A DNA stretch of 64,000 bases from Lingula anatina (lineage: Eukaryota > Brachiopoda > Lingulata > Lingulida > Lingulidae). Below are positions 12,909 to 22,838 of the stretch, in pieces (the stretch's first letter is position 1; each line of letters begins with the position of its first letter). The notes beneath the pieces are model-generated. The model did no database searches. It was not told the DNA's origin and worked only from the letters and a program-made list of their open reading frames with translations. The stretch lies in NCBI RefSeq assembly GCF_001039355.2, contig NW_019774624.1:1-64000 (forward strand). The letters are read 5' to 3'. Position numbers and translations under genes: made by a program.

Positions 12909-14528
12909 TGATGATATACAATTATTGACTTTAGGTGTAAAAACGGCAATAATAATAATATGTTCATTCGTATGAGTTTGAAATGCAAAAGCGTTAAATA
13001 GACTTTACAACATAATCTTAAGACAAAGTTATAGATGCTTACATACAATGAAATTATACATGTATAATTTTTAAAAAATCTAACTTAATCCAAATCACAC
13101 ATACTTAGGGCTTAACTTGAACTATAGCTAAGAGAGGCGAAGTGAAAATGGTTCCAGGAACTCTATATCTCGAAGTTTGAACTCAGACTTTTCTTGCTAA
13201 AAACAATTGAATGTAACAGAGGCACAATTCATGGGAATTGAATAAGCAACAAGGAAACAGGAAACTCCAGATCTTGTACACTTTCCTTTTTTGAATCTAC
13301 CTACATTTCAGTGGAAAATTTTCATTATTTTCTAAGATATATGAAGCACAAATGAAGAAACATGCACAAAGAAAAGTTCCAATTTTCCACTGATATTTTA
13401 TCTAAAGCGTGTGTTTTGGAATGGAATTAAGTTAATAAGCAGAAACTTATAGTGTTGCTTTGTGTTGCTGAGTCAGTGTATATATATTTAATTGTGTTGT
13501 GAAACCCTAGTCGTTGTTCATCAATACGAATCGGACACGCTATTAGACGCACTGAATTATTAAACGAGTAATTGACGTCATACGAAATCTGTATGATTGA
13601 AGGTAAAATGGACAATTTAGTGGCACCATATGCTTCACTAAAACGGCTTTTTATTATAAATTTTCCTTTTATTCACGTCTTTTATCCGACTTAACAAACA
13701 AGCTAGATTGCTGAATAGCTGGAGTTCAAAGTTTTTTTTTTTGGTCCGAACGAGTTCATTAACACCTCTTTTACAAAACTTAAATCTTCTTCTTTTCTTT
13801 CTTTAAACCTTTAATCTGGCAAGACTATTTTTTTCTGACAATCACGTGGTGTATATGCATATGACGTGCACGTGGCATTTGATAAAGTTTTCTCTTCATT
13901 TTCATGAGATATATAGGCCCTAGTTATCCCTGTGTTGCTTTGACGAATAACAACCCAATTGTGAAGTAGTTGAAAAACAGGTCCAAAACTATGATTTGGA
14001 GTCTAGTATTTTGTCAAAAAACTATCCAATTAAACAAATGATGCAGAGTTAACAGATAGGGCAAATTATTGCTATTATTATATTGATGTCTTTTCTTGCA
14101 GACGACAGTGGGTGCAGAAGAGTGCATAAATGCTTACATCGTGGTTTATTCGGTGACAAATCGCTCGACATTCCGCTACGCCAAAGACATCTTGCACAAG
14201 TTACGGCAGCTGTACAAGGACTCGGTGGCTCTGATTCTGGTAGGCAACAAAACCGATCTTCAAAGACAGAGAACAGTTTCCACAGAAGGTGAGCTGTTTC
14301 AGCGATTTTTTTATGTGTGTGGCTTTGAAACTTTTTTTTCGGTAATTTGAATTTCGATCATCGTGTACTTGTACGTCTCTTTGGGATTCGATCGAATCAT
14401 TTCATTTGTATCCTATATTACGTCTATAGACAACACCTTTTATATCGAACATGTCGAATACGATCGGAGTAAAATTGAAAACAAATGTTCGCGTGGACAA
14501 TTCTACTTTCTGTTAGTAAAATGCTTGA

Positions 14529-14568
<40 letters not shown>

Positions 14569-14987
14569 CAAGATACCGCCTTACTTAATCAGTTAAGCAT
14601 CGGGTGTTTTTGCAATATCTTCGTTTTTACGTGACTTTACCTGGCGTCTCATTTGTATTTACTTTGGCAATAGCATAGCATACATAGCATCTGCCGAACC
14701 ATTTATCTTTATTTTAATTTTCACTTTTACCAGTGGGCAAAGAACTGGCGATAACCGAACACGCAAAATTCGTAGAAACGTCAGCCCTGTTGAAATACAA
14801 CGTTGACGAGCTCTTAGTGGGAACGCTCCGACAAATCAAACTAAAGCAAGCAGAGGCAGAGGCCGCCGCCAAAGAGCAAGACACCAACAAGAAAAAGAAG
14901 AAGGGTCCCAAAAGCCTAGTTCGACGCCTGTTCAAAAAGAAAATGCCCTCTCGTTCGAAATCTTGCGAAAATCTCTACATGCTTTAG
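7745..14987 (+). CDS. RGK-family Ras-like GTPase (Rad/Gem/Rem/Kir type), four exons, 320 aa
   Basis: I join four exons: 7745-8183, 9419-9501, 14102-14288 and 14734-14987 (stop TAG). All junctions are GT-AG and the phases close. RGK proteins are membrane-associated Ras relatives that bind voltage-gated calcium channel beta subunits and lower channel activity, and also act on the cytoskeleton. Visible here are a Ser/Arg-rich N-terminal extension (about 1-100), a P-loop (107-114, GASEVGRS), a central strand ending AYIVVYSVTNR, the G4 motif NKTD (223-226), G5 ETSA (251-254), a polybasic tail and the terminal SRSKSCENLYML. That ending is the RGK hallmark, with its conserved Cys and no CAAX box. 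Length is typical of the family. Oddities are Arg113 in place of the P-loop Lys and FLQPQSN where other RGKs have DxWE. The protein is closer to the invertebrate RGK type than to any one vertebrate paralogue, so I give no symbol. Confidence 0.88.
8184..9418 (+). other. RGK intron 1
   Basis: This GT-AG intron of about 1.2 kb starts GTATGTG and ends TTTGCAG. It opens with a short TTTA repeat (8192-8214). I see no other element in it. Confidence 0.85.
9419..9501 (+). CDS. RGK exon 2: switch region
   Basis: It encodes residues 147-174, ending EETEICFLQPQSNL. By position this covers effector strand 2 and the G3 site. Vertebrate RGK proteins have a DxWE-type motif here; this protein has no Asp and no Gly at the site. 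Fly RGK proteins are, as I recall, similarly aberrant, so this may be an invertebrate-wide feature. The donor is GTATGT and the phase is 0. Confidence 0.82.
11103..11806. repeat. Gapped inverted repeat with arms of about 40 bp
   Basis: The left arm (about 11103-11147) contains TTAGGCTCCCCAAAAGATAG. The right arm (about 11766-11806) carries the reverse complement with one mismatch over 29 bp, and looser similarity extends beyond. The arms are about 620 bp apart. They could be the termini of a non-autonomous DNA transposon or two inverted fragments of a dispersed repeat. No transposase is visible between them. Confidence 0.6.
12867..12905. repeat. Trinucleotide (AAT)n microsatellite
   Basis: About thirteen AAT units lie here, followed by GATGATGAT. 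They sit within RGK intron 2. Confidence 0.95.
13573..13580. promoter_or_regulatory. Perfect palindromic CRE (TGACGTCA) in RGK intron 2
   Basis: The exact 8-bp cAMP-response element is present. Some vertebrate RGK genes are induced by activity or cAMP, so an intronic CRE is plausible. A single 8-mer in 64 kb can also arise by chance. Confidence 0.35.
13843..13874. promoter_or_regulatory. Paired CACGTG E-boxes around an ATATGCATAT palindrome
   Basis: CACGTG occurs at 13843-13848 and 13869-13874, with ATATGCATAT at 13853-13862 between them. The whole 32-bp block is nearly symmetrical. Such an arrangement suits bHLH or bHLH-PAS dimers. Function is inferred from symmetry only. Confidence 0.4.
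14102..14288 (+). CDS. RGK exon 3: G4 motif
   Basis: It encodes residues 175-236. The segment reads from TTVGAEECINAY to QRQRTVSTE and contains the hydrophobic strand AYIVVYSV and the guanine-specificity motif NKTD (223-226). It aligns well with Rad and Gem, which have AYVIVYSVTD and NKSDL. The exon follows CTTGCAG and ends with one base of a split Val codon before GTGAGC. A decayed copy of this exon lies at 16442-16646. Confidence 0.88.
14530..14565. repeat. (CA)n microsatellite in RGK intron 3
   Basis: This is an uninterrupted CA run in the short last intron (14289-14733). Nothing else is visible in that intron. Confidence 0.95.
14734..14987 (+). CDS. RGK exon 4: G5 motif and C-terminal tail
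   Basis: It encodes residues 237-320. ETSA (251-254) is the G5 motif. A helix with many Ala, Glu and Lys follows, then two basic clusters (KKKKK and RRLFKKK), and finally SRSKSCENLYML. In RGK proteins this tail mediates plasma-membrane binding through phosphoinositides, and binding of calmodulin and 14-3-3. The gene stops at TAG (14985-14987). Confidence 0.88.
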
Positions 14988-15605
14988 TATGCTGATACTA
15001 ATTGAAAACAGGACTGCATCATGTACCGAAACATCCCGGTGAGAGGTTTACCTTTAACGTGCGCTGGGCTTTAATCTTGTTTCAACACGCAGAAACGAGA
15101 GAGAGGCCAGCTTTTAAAGGCCATGATAATATAACTTTGTGGGGCCGCAAACGAGAACGGCACAACCAAAACATTGAGGTTTCAAGAATATCTCATGGAG
15201 AAAGACAATTGGATTACGTACAAGTGTAGGCCTTCGTTGGATTTCAGAGATCACTGGAAACTCACCCATATTGCCGTCAGTGACATGCCGATATAAGTGG
15301 CCTCGGAAAATCAGGGTGGTAGAACATGTTTCATAGATTGAATTGGCTGCTTTACTTTAGAGTTACCTAGCGGTCTGGTGACTACAAAGTCTTGATCAGT
15401 TTGAAAACGTCTAAGTTAGTCATTTACCGAAGCGCCCTTTTCAAGTGACCTGAGATGTGAAATTTATTTACTGTTAACCTAATTCACTTTCTACCATTTT
15501 TATCTTGTTCCGTATTTATAAATTGTTCACGATTACGTGTGAATATGTGTGTACATGAATAGCTCCTTGATATTATTGTATTGTTCCACCGTGTCGCAAA
15601 ATAAA
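14988..15605 (+). other. RGK 3' UTR with poly(A) signal
   Basis: The stretch after the stop holds a canonical AATAAA at 15600-15605. It also contains part of a small dispersed element (15237-15325, with TTTCAGAGATCACTGGAAAC) that recurs near 6270 and 18240. Confidence 0.6.
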
Positions 15606-15962
15606 CCATATTTATACGTTATTAGACAAAGTCGACTTCTCTTTTTTAATTTTTGCAAAGTATTTTAACTCCAGAAAAATTTACGCCATTGTCATCCGTA
15701 TCCTGCTCAGCAATGCCGTGCAGATATTGGATGTGATGAAATATAAACACTATGAAAGCATGTACGAGCTTTGTCGGATCGTCTATAGATATGATTCACT
15801 TTAAACTCTTCTTTTGCAAACTTAACTTCCGTCTGTCGTGTAAGTCTTTTTATGGCTCGATCAGATCGTAATATATATTTGAAGCACAAAACGTTTCAAC
15901 GTCATGTCAAAATAGTACAGAACAACGCAGCATAGAGATTGTGTTAACTGTGCTGACTTTGA

Positions 15963-16010
15963 GTTAAACGGACACCAAAAACATCAAAAATCGTTTTGAA
16001 CATCGATACA

Positions 16011-16043
<33 letters not shown>
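15963..16043. repeat. Left copy of a repeated block ending in (CT)n
   Basis: The block begins ACACCAAAAACATCA and, after about 35 bases, enters a CT run. A related block starts at 16831. The two bracket the duplicated RGK exon. Confidence 0.7.
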
Positions 16044-16047
<4 letters not shown>

Positions 16048-16441
16048 CTGTTGAGCCTGCTTCGACTTGAGAGACATTTTATACTCTTCCGAATGCATTT
16101 GTCTCCGTTAGCTAGTACATAACAGGTTTTTCTTCTTCTCATCGCATTTTTATGTAACTTTCAAAGTATTTACTTTCATGTATGCGATCGATGAGTAGGG
16201 CCTATAGAGAGTAGCAGAGATAGAAAGTGAACTTTTCTTTTGAGGCACTTAATAGACGTTAGACCCTACTATATTCAAAACCAAAACGATCTATAAACCG
16301 GCTTTGGGGTAATGCTTCTTGTTTCGTATGTCACGACGGTCGTGAGAGCGACCATTAGGAATTTAGAATGAAAAAAGACTATCGAATTAGACAATTTGAT
16401 TATCGTAAAAAAACAAATCTCGTTTTTCATTATTTCGTGCA

Positions 16442-16646
16442 GACGACAGTCTGGACAGTGGGTGCAGGAGAGTCTGAGAGCATAAACGCTTAAATTGCAG
16501 TTTATTCGGTGACAAATCGCTCTACATTCCCTTACGCCAAAGACATCTTGCGCAAATTACTGCAGTTGTACAAGGACTCGGTGGCACCAATTCTGGAAGG
16601 CAACATTTAACCGACCTTCAAAGGCAGAAGACGGTTTCCACAGACG
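16442..16646 (+). pseudogene. Decayed duplicate of RGK exon 3
   Basis: The stretch matches exon 3 (14102-14288) along its full length, including the acceptor-side GCAG, the donor GTGAG and about 50 bases of downstream intron (TGTGTGGCTTTGAAACT). It carries insertions of 9 and 6 bases near its start, a TAC-to-TAA change at 16491-16493, a second in-frame TAA at 16608-16610 and a 2-base shift in the G4 region. No copies of the other RGK exons are seen nearby, so this is an exon-sized duplication, not a gene copy or a retrocopy. Confidence 0.9.
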
Positions 16647-16830
16647 GTGAGATTTGCTTAATATGTGTGGCTTTGAAACTCCATTTTCGGTAGGTAAAAT
16701 TTCATTTGCCGTCTGCATCTTTTTAGCATTTCATCAAATATTCTTGAAGTACAGTTTCTTATCCGTCAGATCAATTTGATATAGACTAGTGGAACAAACT
16801 GATTGCTTTAACAGTGATCATGTAAGATTT

Positions 16831-16873
16831 AACGCACACCAAAAACATCACAAATTGCTTGGAACACACACTT

Positions 16874-16910
<37 letters not shown>
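16831..16910. repeat. Right copy of a repeated block ending in (CT)n
   Basis: It is similar to 15963-16043: ACACCAAAAACATCA, then a diverged spacer, then CT repeats. Both copies are in the same orientation. Confidence 0.7.
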
Positions 16911-16913
<3 letters not shown>

Positions 16914-17219
16914 GCCTACTGCAACTTTAGAATAATTTTTCATTCTTTTTTTATCCTTGTGCGTTTTTTTTTTTTTTTTTTTTGTATTTATGGCTACAAT
17001 GCTCGTAAAAATGCGAACTTTTTTAAACAACGTTTATGTTGAAAGAGGAAAAAATGCTGCAGTTCGCCATGGCATGAAATAGTTTCCATAAGAATTAAGA
17101 AAGCGCGGAAAAGAAAATAAAAGATTTTATTTACAAAAGATGTATTCAAAAGAAAACAGATAAATAGATTTCTGTCCCATCAGTTGAGATTGTTCTTATG
17201 TCTGTCCCACCTAATTGCC

Positions 17220-17475
17220 TACGCAAAGGAGGTTATGTTTTCACCCCTGTTTGTTTGTCTGTCTGTCATCAACATAACTCAAAAAGTTATGGACTGATTT
17301 TGATGAAATTTTCAGGAACTGTCAGAAGTGGGCCAAGGAACAGATGATTAGGTTTTGGTGGTGATCCGGATAAAAAATAATCAATAATCAATAATAAAAA
17401 ATATCGAAAATTTAGGGGTGAAACGGCATTGGATGGAGACTTTGCTGCCTTGGCAGAGGTCTGCGCTCTCTGAGT
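17220..17475 (+). repeat. Dispersed non-coding repeat (GGAGGTTATGTTTTCACCCC type)
   Basis: The block runs from CAAAGGAGGTTATGTTTTCA through GTTTGTCTGTCTGTC, AACATAACTCAAAAAGTTAT and GATTTTGATGAAATTTTCAG to GGCAGAGGTCTGCGCTCTCT. I recall very similar sequence scattered through many invertebrate genomes, so I call it an interspersed repeat. I cannot name the family with confidence and it has no protein-coding content. Confidence 0.6.
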
Positions 17476-18237
17476 GACTTTCTAGTTTCTCTCTTATTTT
17501 ATTTATATATTCATTTGCTACCATTTTCATTTTGAAATCAAATGTGAAAATCCATGTCACAGCCCAAAACTTTCGTATAACCAGTATATGAAGGATGACT
17601 ACTCATGTTCACTCCTGTATTAGTCAACGTCTATGTAGCTTGAATATTGAAAGGTATAATATAACCTATACAGGACACATCAAATTCTGTTTTTTTTTTT
17701 CTTTTTTCATAAGTGCAATGGGGTAGTAGTTAAGATTTTATGGTAGCAAATCCAATAACAAAGTTTATTTGGGTATCATTTAGGGACAGAAAAAGTTGTT
17801 CTCCACGAAATCAAATACATGAACAGAACTAATTGTCTCCAAAACAAACTAATAAAAGGGAATGCATATGACAAAATTAAATCACCAATATGTAAAGACC
17901 CTTATTGCAAAAAGATGACTCTAGTAGCCTATAGCATGGTAAATTCTGAATTATTTGTAATTTTATGCAATGTATTGACACCTGACCTCCCCCCCCTCTT
18001 GAAATTAGAATTTTGACTAGCTGAATCATAGTTCTAAACCGTACCAAAAGGGACTGTTTGCCCTCCAAAAAACAAAAAATATTTCGGGGCCCTATAGCAG
18101 GCCCCGAACCCCGAATCTGAGTAAAAATAACAAGGGACGTGATGATAGCACTAGTAGGTACCCTGAGTTCTAGAGGACACAGGAAACCCACCTGTCTATA
18201 GCTATCCACCTATTATGAACAAGCCTCAGCATGGAAA

Positions 18238-18347
18238 CGACACCCGAGTTTCAGGGTACTTTGGAAACTCACATCTCTACTGTCGGCATGCTGATAGCAG
18301 AGCGGTGAGCTTCCTGAGGTTTCCTTTGAAACTCGGGGTGGATGACA
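18238..18347. repeat. Short foldback element
   Basis: ACACCCGAGTTTCAGGG at the left pairs imperfectly with CTTTGAAACTCGGGGTG at the right, and inner segments (GGAAACTCAC with GTGAGCTTCC) also pair. Related half-elements occur near 6268-6300 and 15237-15325. It looks like a small MITE relic. Confidence 0.55.
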
Positions 18348-19696
18348 GGGGGCATGACCAGTGTTGACATTGATACAGAGAATGCATAACAGGGTGGGAC
18401 CCTTATGTGAGAATGGTGAGCTCAGTACATCCACTACGAAGAGGAATAGGCCTAAATACCAATGGATATTTCTCGAGGCGCACAATAAACGTTAGACTTT
18501 ATACTCTGTAAAGCGAAATAATGATTGATTTTCCTTGAAATTTCAACTCTTTGCCCTTATTCAATGAGGTAAACGCATGCAATATCGAAAAACGTCCACA
18601 GAATAACTACCTTAACTCTGGTTTTTGAGTACTGATTTTCTAATTTTTGAGCCACGTTTGTGATCCACCCCTGTTATGTCTGTGCATGCTCGACATTTTA
18701 GGTGTACTGAGTACGTCCCCAGCAGAAGGCTTTAGATTTCCACTGGTAAACATGCGACAACATTATAGGCCTAGGCTATATAAAAAACGACTGCGTAACC
18801 TATCAATGCGGGGAATAGGCCTATCATAATTTTGCTAGTAGGGGAAAGGGGTTCCTACGAAGTAAAGGTGGGGTAGGTCATATAACTCACGATTCAATGC
18901 CCCTCCGATCATCGCCATCCGGTGGGTACAGTCAGGCCTACATGGTTTAAAACCACTGCAACTGCGAAACCCTGTAGGGATTTCAATAGGCCTAACTATG
19001 CACTCAGGTTACGCAGCTCATTATTTTTTTATTATTTCCTGTTGTGACAGAAAATCGTCCATTTATTTGCTTTGGATACTGTGGCAAATGTTTTAGCCTT
19101 TGGAAGTTTGATAGTAGTGACTAGCATTAAGCAGAAATGTTTTGATAGCAGTCTTGTACAGGATCCAGAGCAAGAGACGGGCATTTAAAAAATTAAAGAA
19201 AAAAACGCCCTTCCTAGTTTTTTATTTTAAATTAAAATAATTCCAAGAATTTTCTGTCAGTTTTGCAGAAAATTAGTTATAATAATAAATCAAATTAAGT
19301 TGGCAGCTTTTAATATGTGCATTACAGAATTTCAAGTTAAGAAAAATGTGTTAGATGCGACCTCAAGTGCAGGTGCGTCATTCAAGACTTCCAATGGAGT
19401 AATATCATCCGGGCATTTTATTCTGTAGTTCTCTTATTGGATAATTTTAGGGCCAGATGAATCTTGGTCACGAGCCTAGATGTGCATAGTAGATCTATTA
19501 CGATTGGTTAAGCAAGTAGGTCAAGTAAATAGGTCATAGCGTTTTTAAAAAATATTTTTTAATCTAATCGCATATCTTTCAGATATGGACCATTTTTCAA
19601 ATAGAAAAATAGTTCTTGGATGCTTCAGTCTTGTTATATTTTGTCACGTAGCAATTTGCTGGGATTTAGTTTGTAAAGTGTCTTTCAGATGATAAG

Positions 19697-19823
19697 CCAA
19701 TCAGATTACAGCTTGCTCGTGTTTTGTGCTTGTTAGCACGATGCATGATGTAGAGAGAAGAACGGCCCAAAGTCTACAAAAATCTCGCTTGAAAAATTAC
19801 TAAAATTCAGCCGGAAATTATAG
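19697..19823 (+). promoter_or_regulatory. Possible CHD promoter and non-coding first exon
   Basis: An excellent NF-Y-type box (AAGCCAATCAG, CCAAT at 19697-19701) lies about 120 bases before a good donor, ATAG/GTAAAT, ending at 19823. The next acceptor used is at 26045. A non-coding first exon followed by a long intron and a large ATG-containing exon 2 is also the layout of human CHD7. The start site is a guess. Confidence 0.3.
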
Positions 19824-22572
19824 GTAAATATGGCTATTTATATTCTTAGCTGTGTGAAAATTGGTTATAGATACAGTAACTGTGGATCTGGCAGTAAAAT
19901 TTCTTCAACACCCGGGGGATGGTGCCCCAATTTCCATCGAGTTTCATCAAACATATCATCAAAAGTCGAATAAGAATGGCGTACAAAGTTATCCATTGTT
20001 CAAACGTTGATCAAAATTAGAACTTATTGTTACCTTGTATAGTCTGGATCTTGTTTTATTCGGTTGTATTTATGTTTGCTTGCATGTTACACGCTCGTTC
20101 TGGGTAATTTCCACGTGCTCGTTGTAAACATTCAGCCGGCGAGATTCCCCTTACATAGGGAATCCGAGAGCTCGGGAGCAAAATGGCCATTGTTTGAGGG
20201 CTTTCCCAAAGATTCTTTGTTACGGCACGTGCGAGCGCATCCCAGCTGAAAGACCCGAATTGTATTTAGTTTAACTGGATGCTGTGTTTAATACTGAAAA
20301 CACTGTGTGCATCTCACTCGGTGTATTTCTGTTGAAATTCCGAGAGACTGAAGAGTAGCATTTCTCCATGCTGCAGCCATGATGGTTTGTTGTGATGGCA
20401 ATTACAACTTTGCATGCAGGCCCATTAGAACAATCTAGGGGTATTTTGTCGAGTTAAAGCATTTGATTTTCATTTTAAAGGTATCTTTTGGACTGTTTAT
20501 GGGTTTGTGTTGTAAATTGTTAAATTTTCGAGCGTTTCCTTTGTTTGATCTGTGGTTAGTGAAATAGCCACCCTAAGGGCAAAAGTGAATCAGTGTAGAC
20601 CTATGTTTTTAAAAATGAAAATGTTGCTCTGTGAGTTGCTGCATTTTTTCTGTCATAAACTTCCAGTTTTGTTTCAATGTATTTTGAATACTGGTGTCCA
20701 TTCACTTAAGACTTGTATATCTAAAACTGGTTTATTTACATTAAATAGTTTTATAGTACTCATGCTAGTTAACCATGTGTTAATCATTTCTAATATGTTA
20801 ACCCTTTTTTTTTAGTTTTGTAACAACTGCAAAAATTTAAAGAATTTTTCTATTCATGCTGGTTTTAGCATAACTCATTTGTTGGCACTTGTTAATAAAT
20901 GCTAACTGATCACCTGATGTGTTAACAAGAAGATTAGTCTTGATTTAAACGTAAACGGGATGATAATTGGAGAACTTCTTGTTTTCCTCTCATTTTCTGA
21001 ATCGGTGAAATTAACCAACCCGTCATTAACGTTATATTCTTTGGAGAAAATTTCAAAATCATTTTCTCCACAGGTTTAACTTAAGGGGTGGGTCTGACTA
21101 AAAAGGTCTAACTAAAGGGGTGATAATTTGAGGAGTTTCAATTTAAGTCTTAATTTTTGAAGCGGCGAAATCAACCTCTTAGTTGATTAAATGTTATTGT
21201 CATTGCCTGATTTACACTTGCAAATTCCATGCTTTTAACAACCCCCAGGTGTTTCTTTAATTAATTTTTATTTCATTAATGTCAGCAGTGCTTTTAAATC
21301 TTAGTATTCTTGTAGATATTTGATGAGTTTTTATTTTCACTATAGATTTGATCAGTTGGTATGTTGATCATAGGCTGGTATGTTTTTTTTTTTTTTTTCA
21401 ACAACATTATAGCATTTAGTCTAACTACAAAACCAAGCAGTTAGTTTTAACTGATTGCAGTCAAGTTCTAATCATCAAAGACCATGTTATGTTGAGGTAC
21501 CAGTAAGCAGCTCGATGACATTTTTTTTGTCGAATATAAAATATGGGAGCCAAAATATAAATCTAAGCCAGAGCAGTGTCTTACCTGTGATTAGGCAACC
21601 AAACAGTGATTATACATATGCACAACTTTGAATTCTATATAAATGTATAAGTATAAAATTAGGCTTCAGTTGCCATAGAATTTCACAGAAGTCAGTTTGT
21701 TTACTAAATACTGCTTGCATATTGGTGAAAATAGTTTTTATGTAGTCAAATTGAGTTGTTTTTTTTTTTAAATCATTTTGTGAAAATTTAAAGCATGGGT
21801 CTGGTTTGTTCTGTGAACAACAAAGACCGATTTGGGGCCATTTTAGAAGTGGTGCGAATACGTCCTTCATAATGACGTTTGTTGAATGATTTCAACATGA
21901 TGACCCATGATTAGGTCTGTCATGGGTTTATAACAAGATAAAACCCTTGTTCATATCAAATATAACTTTGCTTGAACATTATCTCTGGCCAATTTCTCAA
22001 AAGGAGATTTAGCCCTACAGTTGATCATGAATTTAGAACCAAAATTTGGTCTTGCCCAAGATAAACCCTTAGTAGCCCAGTAAGTTTTTATTCTGAAACA
22101 TTAGCAATGTCCCACCTATCATAAAACGGGTCCATATTTAATTTGATTGGACTACTGGTGATTGATCTTGTGACTAAGTGGCCAAAAATTTAAGTGTAAG
22201 AGTTTAGTTGCGGAATAGTCCCCTGGTCATCTGATGGTTTTACTATGTCAGTTCAGTTGTAAATTAGATCTGATGTGAACTGTGATGAAATGTTTTTAGT
22301 CTTGATGATTGCAATCAGCCAAGGGTGATTGCAGGATACTCTGTCCAGCCAGGGTGATCAAAATTATCATACGGATGAGATTTTTCTGACTATCAGCAGA
22401 TTTTTTACTTTTTGGCCTCGGCGGCCCCCTGGATCCCATGGCGTATTTTTTGACTTTTTCACCAAATGGCAGTCTCATCCCTCTATTAGTGTGGTTTACT
22501 GACAACTCAAAGGTATAAACTCAAAGATATTAAGCTGAGCTAGTCATGCTGTATGTCTGACTGTATTACTAA

Positions 22573-22838
22573 AACTGTGTTCCCATAAACCCATCGTACT
22601 AACTGGTTTGATTTAACTCTGCAGGGCTTCTCTCCAAAGTGCTTTCATTGTAATCAACTTAATTGTCTGGCACGTCCCCTTTAGAAACTAGGGGGTAATT
22701 AACTATTGTTAATTACCCCCTAGCACCTTGAGTAGGCCTGTCGGACATTTAAGCTGGTTACACCGAATGCAAGTTGGTAAAAATCTCTGCAGAGTTAGAT
22801 TGATCCAACTAGTACGATGGATTTATGGGAATGCTCCC
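22573..22838. mobile_element. Foldback MITE, copy 1 (TAA-flanked)
   Basis: The ends are TTCCCATAAACCCATCGTAC and its near-complement (GTACGATGGATTTATGGGAA), and pairing extends inward through most of the 266 bp, including a perfect palindrome around TAATTACCCCCTA near 22690-22730. It is flanked by TAA on both sides (22570-22572 and 22839-22841). TAA or TTA duplications and GGG-type ends suggest the PIF/Harbinger (Tourist) group. There is no transposase. Confidence 0.85.

Larger units (their letters stand above)
9502..14101 (+). other. RGK intron 2, about 4.6 kb
   Basis: It contains a poly-T run near 9567-9597, a long inverted repeat (11103-11147 with 11766-11806), an ATT microsatellite (12867-12905), a perfect cAMP-response element (13573-13580) and a near-symmetrical pair of CACGTG E-boxes (13843-13874) about 230 bases before exon 3. 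A 129-codon minus-strand open frame at 11720-12109 overlaps one arm of the inverted repeat; I do not recognise its product. Confidence 0.7.
15606..19690. other. Intergenic region between the RGK and CHD genes
   Basis: I see no intact gene. The region holds a dead copy of RGK exon 3 (16442-16646) flanked by two related blocks that each end in a CT microsatellite (15963-16043 and 16831-16910), a poly-T run (about 16965-16983), a dispersed repeat (about 17220-17475) and a short foldback element (18238-18347). Confidence 0.7.
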
